Origin: an uncultured beta proteobacterium | GTDB taxonomy: Bacteria > Pseudomonadota > Gammaproteobacteria > Burkholderiales > Burkholderiaceae_C | Reading direction: 5' to 3' | NCBI GenBank assembly: GCA_903830985.1 | Contig: CAIKVZ010000069.1 | Location: 1-64,000 of the forward strand | DNA length: 64,000 nucleotides | Shown here: positions 61,485 through 64,000 of the stretch, piece by piece | Layout: the number at the start of each line of letters is the position of its first letter | How positions within the stretch are numbered: position 1 is the first letter of the stretch | The notes under the pieces: generated by a model | What the model saw: the letters and a program-made list of their open reading frames with translations, nothing else | Database searches by the model: none | Told to the model about the DNA's origin: nothing | Translations under genes and position numbers: made by a program

Positions 61485-61890
61485 AAGTCACATGAGTTAA
61501 CGCCAACTTGGGTATTGCTGCGCGCGAGCTTTCGGGGGAGGCCGTGCCGCCGGGGCACTCTGCTTCGTTCATGTCCCCCGACGTTGGGCTGCGTCCAACG
61601 TCTCCTCCTCTACTTCACTGCGCAGAGCGCCCCACCGTCCCGACCCGCGAGCAGTGCAGGTTCACCAAGATCGCATACCAGCAGCCGGTGCATCCAAGAC
61701 GTGAACCAACCGGCATGGCGTACCGCGGGTGTTGGGTGGTGGTCAAAGCGAGGTAAAGGAGGAGGGCCGGGCAAAGCCGGGCCCGGGGGACACGAGCGCA
61801 GGCGACCATCCGACGACCGCGTCCCAACCGACCCCTGAATGCGCACAGGCGGGTATTGCCACGTCTCTGACTCGGCTTGCAACGACGAAC
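61485..61890. repeat. Gene-free region carrying an imperfect inverted repeat element
   Basis: No gene with coding character is seen. Two arms at about 61570-61651 and 61721-61797 are related in inverted orientation. Both share TGTCCCCCG and TCCTCCT-x-TAC-x-TC-x-CT, and both end near ACCCGCG. Between those blocks each arm has its own hairpin: ACGTTGG/CCAACGT on the left, and GGGCC...GGC-AAA-GCC...GGCCC on the right. The arms are about 70 bases apart. It may be a small non-autonomous mobile or dispersed repeat. Confidence 0.55.
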
Positions 61891-63207
61891 TCAGGGCTGC
61901 TTGAAAGGCTCGGGCGCGACCGGGCTGTTCATCCACTTCATCACCGGCGTGTTGATCTCGTAGGGGATGCTGGAAAACAGCTTGAAAAAGTTTTCAATCT
62001 CGACCAGCGAGGCTTTTTCGAAATCGAGTTCGGGCACAGCGGCGCCCGCGGCATTCGTCACCAGACCCCAGTTGACGGGCTGACGGCCACCGGCGCGGCT
62101 GAACTTCTTGTACGACCAGGCGGTGGCAGCCCAGCCGAGAGCGGCATAGTGGTCGAAGCTGGCGCGGGTGATCTGTCCGCTGAGTTCGGGTTCCAGGTCG
62201 GCCCAGGGCTGGAACTCGCCGATGTACAAGGGCGTGTTCAGCGCCTTCATGCGGTCCTGCCAGTCGCAGACGCCGCCGCCTTTGGGCAGGCACTGCAGCC
62301 AGTCGCGGTGCACTTCCATGCCGGGCTTGCTCCAGCCGAAAAAACCCGGGTAGGGATGGGTTTCGAAGACCACGTTGACCATGCCCTGCGCAGACGGCTT
62401 GCCGTAGGGCGCGATGCCCTTGGGGTGGTCCGGCAGGATGATGATGTGCTTCTTGTCGAGTTCGCGGATGCTGGTGTACAGCGCCTTGGCCACCTGCGCC
62501 AGTTGCTCCGCCGTGCTGCCCCAGGGCTCGTTCAACAGGCCATAGCCGGCGACGACCGGTTCGTCGCGGTAGCGCGCGGCAATCTGCTGCCACAGCCAGG
62601 CCGTGCGCTGCTGGTACTCGGGCGTGCTCCAGTACAGGTTGCGGTGGGCGCAGCCGCTGTGGTGTTCCGTGCCCTGCGCGCCGACGGCGCCGTGCAGGTC
62701 CAACACCACGTACAGGCCTCGTGCCCTGGCCTGATTGATGGCGTCGTCCAGGTAATGCCAGGCGTCGGCGCGCAGGTGGCGGGGATTTTTCTCGTCTTCC
62801 AGCATGCTCCACATGAAGGGCAGGCGCACCAGGTTGAGCCCAAACTGCGGGATCAGCTCCCAATCGCGCTGCGTCATCCAGTGGTCCCGGTGCAGCTTGA
62901 TGAGTCGCTCGCGCTCGGCAAAGCCGAAGCGTTGGTCGAACACCACTTCGAGCGTGCACTGGTCGTTCACCTTGGCGTTCTCGCCATAGCCCATCATCCA
63001 GAATTCGGGCAGCAGCCAGTTGCCCAGATTCACGCCCTTGAGCGCAATCGCGCTGCCGTCAGCCCTGACCCACCTTGTTCCTTCGGTGCGCAGCATCGAG
63101 TGTGCACCGGTCGTCGGCTGTGCTGGCGCAGCGGCGGCGATGGTCGATGCCATAACCAATTGCAGCACCAGCAGCAGTGCGGCCGATGGCTTGAAGTTTG
63201 ATCTCAT
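61891..63207 (-). CDS. Glycoside hydrolase family 5-like cellulase
   Basis: A 438-residue exported glycosidase. The signal peptide ends TIAAAAPA. The TIM-barrel motifs are KGVNLGNWLLPEFW, GLNLVRLPFMWSML, GLYVVLDLHGAVG and the acid/base Glu in AGYGLLNEPWG. The nucleophile Glu is in LYIGEFQPW. These fit GH5 exo-glucanase/cellulase-like enzymes. The start ATG 63207 is supported by a clean signal peptide; longer readings run into the AEC gene. Its gene starts within the end of that gene by four bases, so they are co-transcribed. Confidence 0.9.
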   Translation of the reverse strand: MRSNFKPSAALLLVLQLVMASTIAAAAPAQPTTGAHSMLRTEGTRWVRADGSAIALKGVNLGNWLLPEFWMMGYGENAKVNDQCTLEVVFDQRFGFAERERLIKLHRDHWMTQRDWELIPQFGLNLVRLPFMWSMLEDEKNPRHLRADAWHYLDDAINQARARGLYVVLDLHGAVGAQGTEHHSGCAHRNLYWSTPEYQQRTAWLWQQIAARYRDEPVVAGYGLLNEPWGSTAEQLAQVAKALYTSIRELDKKHIIILPDHPKGIAPYGKPSAQGMVNVVFETHPYPGFFGWSKPGMEVHRDWLQCLPKGGGVCDWQDRMKALNTPLYIGEFQPWADLEPELSGQITRASFDHYAALGWAATAWSYKKFSRAGGRQPVNWGLVTNAAGAAVPELDFEKASLVEIENFFKLFSSIPYEINTPVMKWMNSPVAPEPFKQP

Positions 63208-64000
63208 CGCAGCGTCTCCAGGGTCGGTAACAAGATGCCCAAGGCAAAGGGCAGGCTGAAAATGGCCAGCAGGGTGGAGACTGTGACCAGGCCGGCGACA
63301 TAGGGGCCGTTGAAGCCCATGCGTGCAGCCAGCACATAGCAACTCGAGGCTGTGGGCAGGGCCGAGAACGCCAGCAGTACCGTGGCCTGGACGGGCGTCA
63401 GGCCGAAGGCCAGCGACAGGCCCCAGGCCACCAGTGGCAAAATGAAGTGCTTGAGGGCCAGCAGCGCCACGGACAGGGCCTTGGCGCTGGCCAGATGGCC
63501 CAACTGCATGCCGGCGCCCGCCGCCATCAGTCCCATGGCGAGCGAGGCCGAACCCAGTCGTGTCACGGTGGGCTCGAGCCAGAGCGGAATGTGCAGACCG
63601 GCCAGATTCGCCAGCAGTCCCGACAGCGTGGCGATGATCAGCGGGTTGCGCACCAGTTCGCGCCCCAGGCCTTTTTCTCCGTGCCGCACCATGGGCCAGA
63701 CCGCCGCCACGTTGAGCAGCGGTACGCACACGCCGATCAGCACGGCAATGAGCAACTGGCCCTGGGCTCCGGCCAGGCGATCGACCAGCGCCAGCCCGAC
63801 GAAGGAATTGAAGCGAAAGCCCACCTGCGCCGCCGCGGCATGCTCGCGGCGGTCGATGTGGCCGCGCAGGCCCGGCCAGTACGGCAGGGCGTAAGCCAGG
63901 CCGATGCCGCAGGCCGCGAGCGCCAGTCCGGCGGCGATGAAGCTCGAGGCCGTTCCCAGGTCCAGCGGGCTCTTGATGATGGAGTGGAACAGCAGCACCG
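63204..64000 (-). CDS. AEC family transporter, partial (N-terminus beyond window)
   Basis: About 265 C-terminal codons of an auxin-efflux-carrier-family permease. The frame is open to the right edge, so the start lies outside; roughly 40-50 residues should be missing. Family features are RFNSFVGLALVDRL, KGLGRELVRNPLIIATLSGLLANLAG, ASLAMGLMAAGAGM and ALPTASSCYVLAARMG. The second bundle of five helices is complete. It likely moves small organic acids or similar compounds. The GH5 gene follows with overlapping stop/start. Confidence 0.9.
   Translation of the reverse strand, partial: VLLFHSIIKSPLDLGTASSFIAAGLALAACGIGLAYALPYWPGLRGHIDRREHAAAAQVGFRFNSFVGLALVDRLAGAQGQLLIAVLIGVCVPLLNVAAVWPMVRHGEKGLGRELVRNPLIIATLSGLLANLAGLHIPLWLEPTVTRLGSASLAMGLMAAGAGMQLGHLASAKALSVALLALKHFILPLVAWGLSLAFGLTPVQATVLLAFSALPTASSCYVLAARMGFNGPYVAGLVTVSTLLAIFSLPFALGILLPTLETLR

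Noticed and set aside
61729-63201. 490-codon plus-strand frame antisense to the GH5 gene
   Set aside because: The minus strand shows GH5 catalytic motifs and a signal peptide; the plus reading does not resemble a protein.
1-64000. CRISPR array, tRNA, rRNA or prophage
   Set aside because: No regularly spaced repeats, no clover-leaf-like tRNA sequence and no phage structural genes were noticed on reading. A tRNAscan or profile search would be needed to exclude small RNAs.

Overview
The window looks like chromosome of a GC-rich betaproteobacterium of the order Burkholderiales, probably Comamonadaceae-like. This is an inference from gene content and protein character: DUF3422, PA2778/PA2779, RquA, MutL with an endonuclease motif, and a queG-tsaE-amiC/mutL/miaA neighbourhood. 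No rRNA, tRNA, CRISPR array, prophage or insertion sequence was found. Genes are dense, run on both strands and are mostly housekeeping, apart from one large specialised locus at about 12-34 kb.

Layout. 0-4.6 kb: two unrecognised genes, a TatD nuclease, a spermidine-synthase-like protein and a stand-alone GspE/PilB ATPase. 4.9-8.8 kb: a porin, a tiny PstS-like periplasmic protein and a chemoreceptor in one direction, facing a bacteriohemerythrin across a shared terminator. 8.9-11.6 kb: DUF3422, an FKBP isomerase and RquA, which makes rhodoquinone from ubiquinone for anaerobic respiration. 12-34 kb: a PQQ alcohol-oxidation locus. A sigma54 activator is followed by a PqqU-type TonB receptor, which diverges from a PQQ dehydrogenase. 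The dehydrogenase has a near-consensus -24/-12 promoter and the Asp-x-Asp signature of lanthanide-dependent enzymes. Behind it lie a MoxJ-like binding protein, two cytochromes c, a NosR-like flavo-iron-sulfur membrane protein with its ApbE flavinyltransferase, a Ped/Lut-type ABC system with a beta-propeller protein, an SsuABC-like ABC system, a second TonB receptor and a thioredoxin-fold lipoprotein. No pqq biosynthesis gene lies in the window.

34-46 kb: gamma-glutamyltransferase, an EamA permease, M48 protease, SH3 protein, an atypical SDR, a VapBC-type toxin-antitoxin pair, and a minus-strand run MFS-miaA-rluA-type synthase-SDR-FAD oxidoreductase-MazG-like. 46-64 kb: mutL, a VOC protein, PA2778/PA2779, an aldehyde-oxidation module (DUF779, aldehyde dehydrogenase, divergent AcoR-type activator, sigma54-like promoter), HigBA, DedA, amiC, tsaE, queG, a TPR/GT9-like protein, an EEP-family hydrolase, a GH5 glycosidase and a truncated AEC transporter.

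How it fits together. Alcohols would be oxidised in the periplasm by the PQQ enzyme using imported PQQ and probably a lanthanide. Electrons would pass to the cytochromes and perhaps to the NosR-like protein. Aldehydes would be finished in the cytosol by the aldehyde dehydrogenase. Both steps appear to be controlled by separate AcoR-like sigma54 activators.
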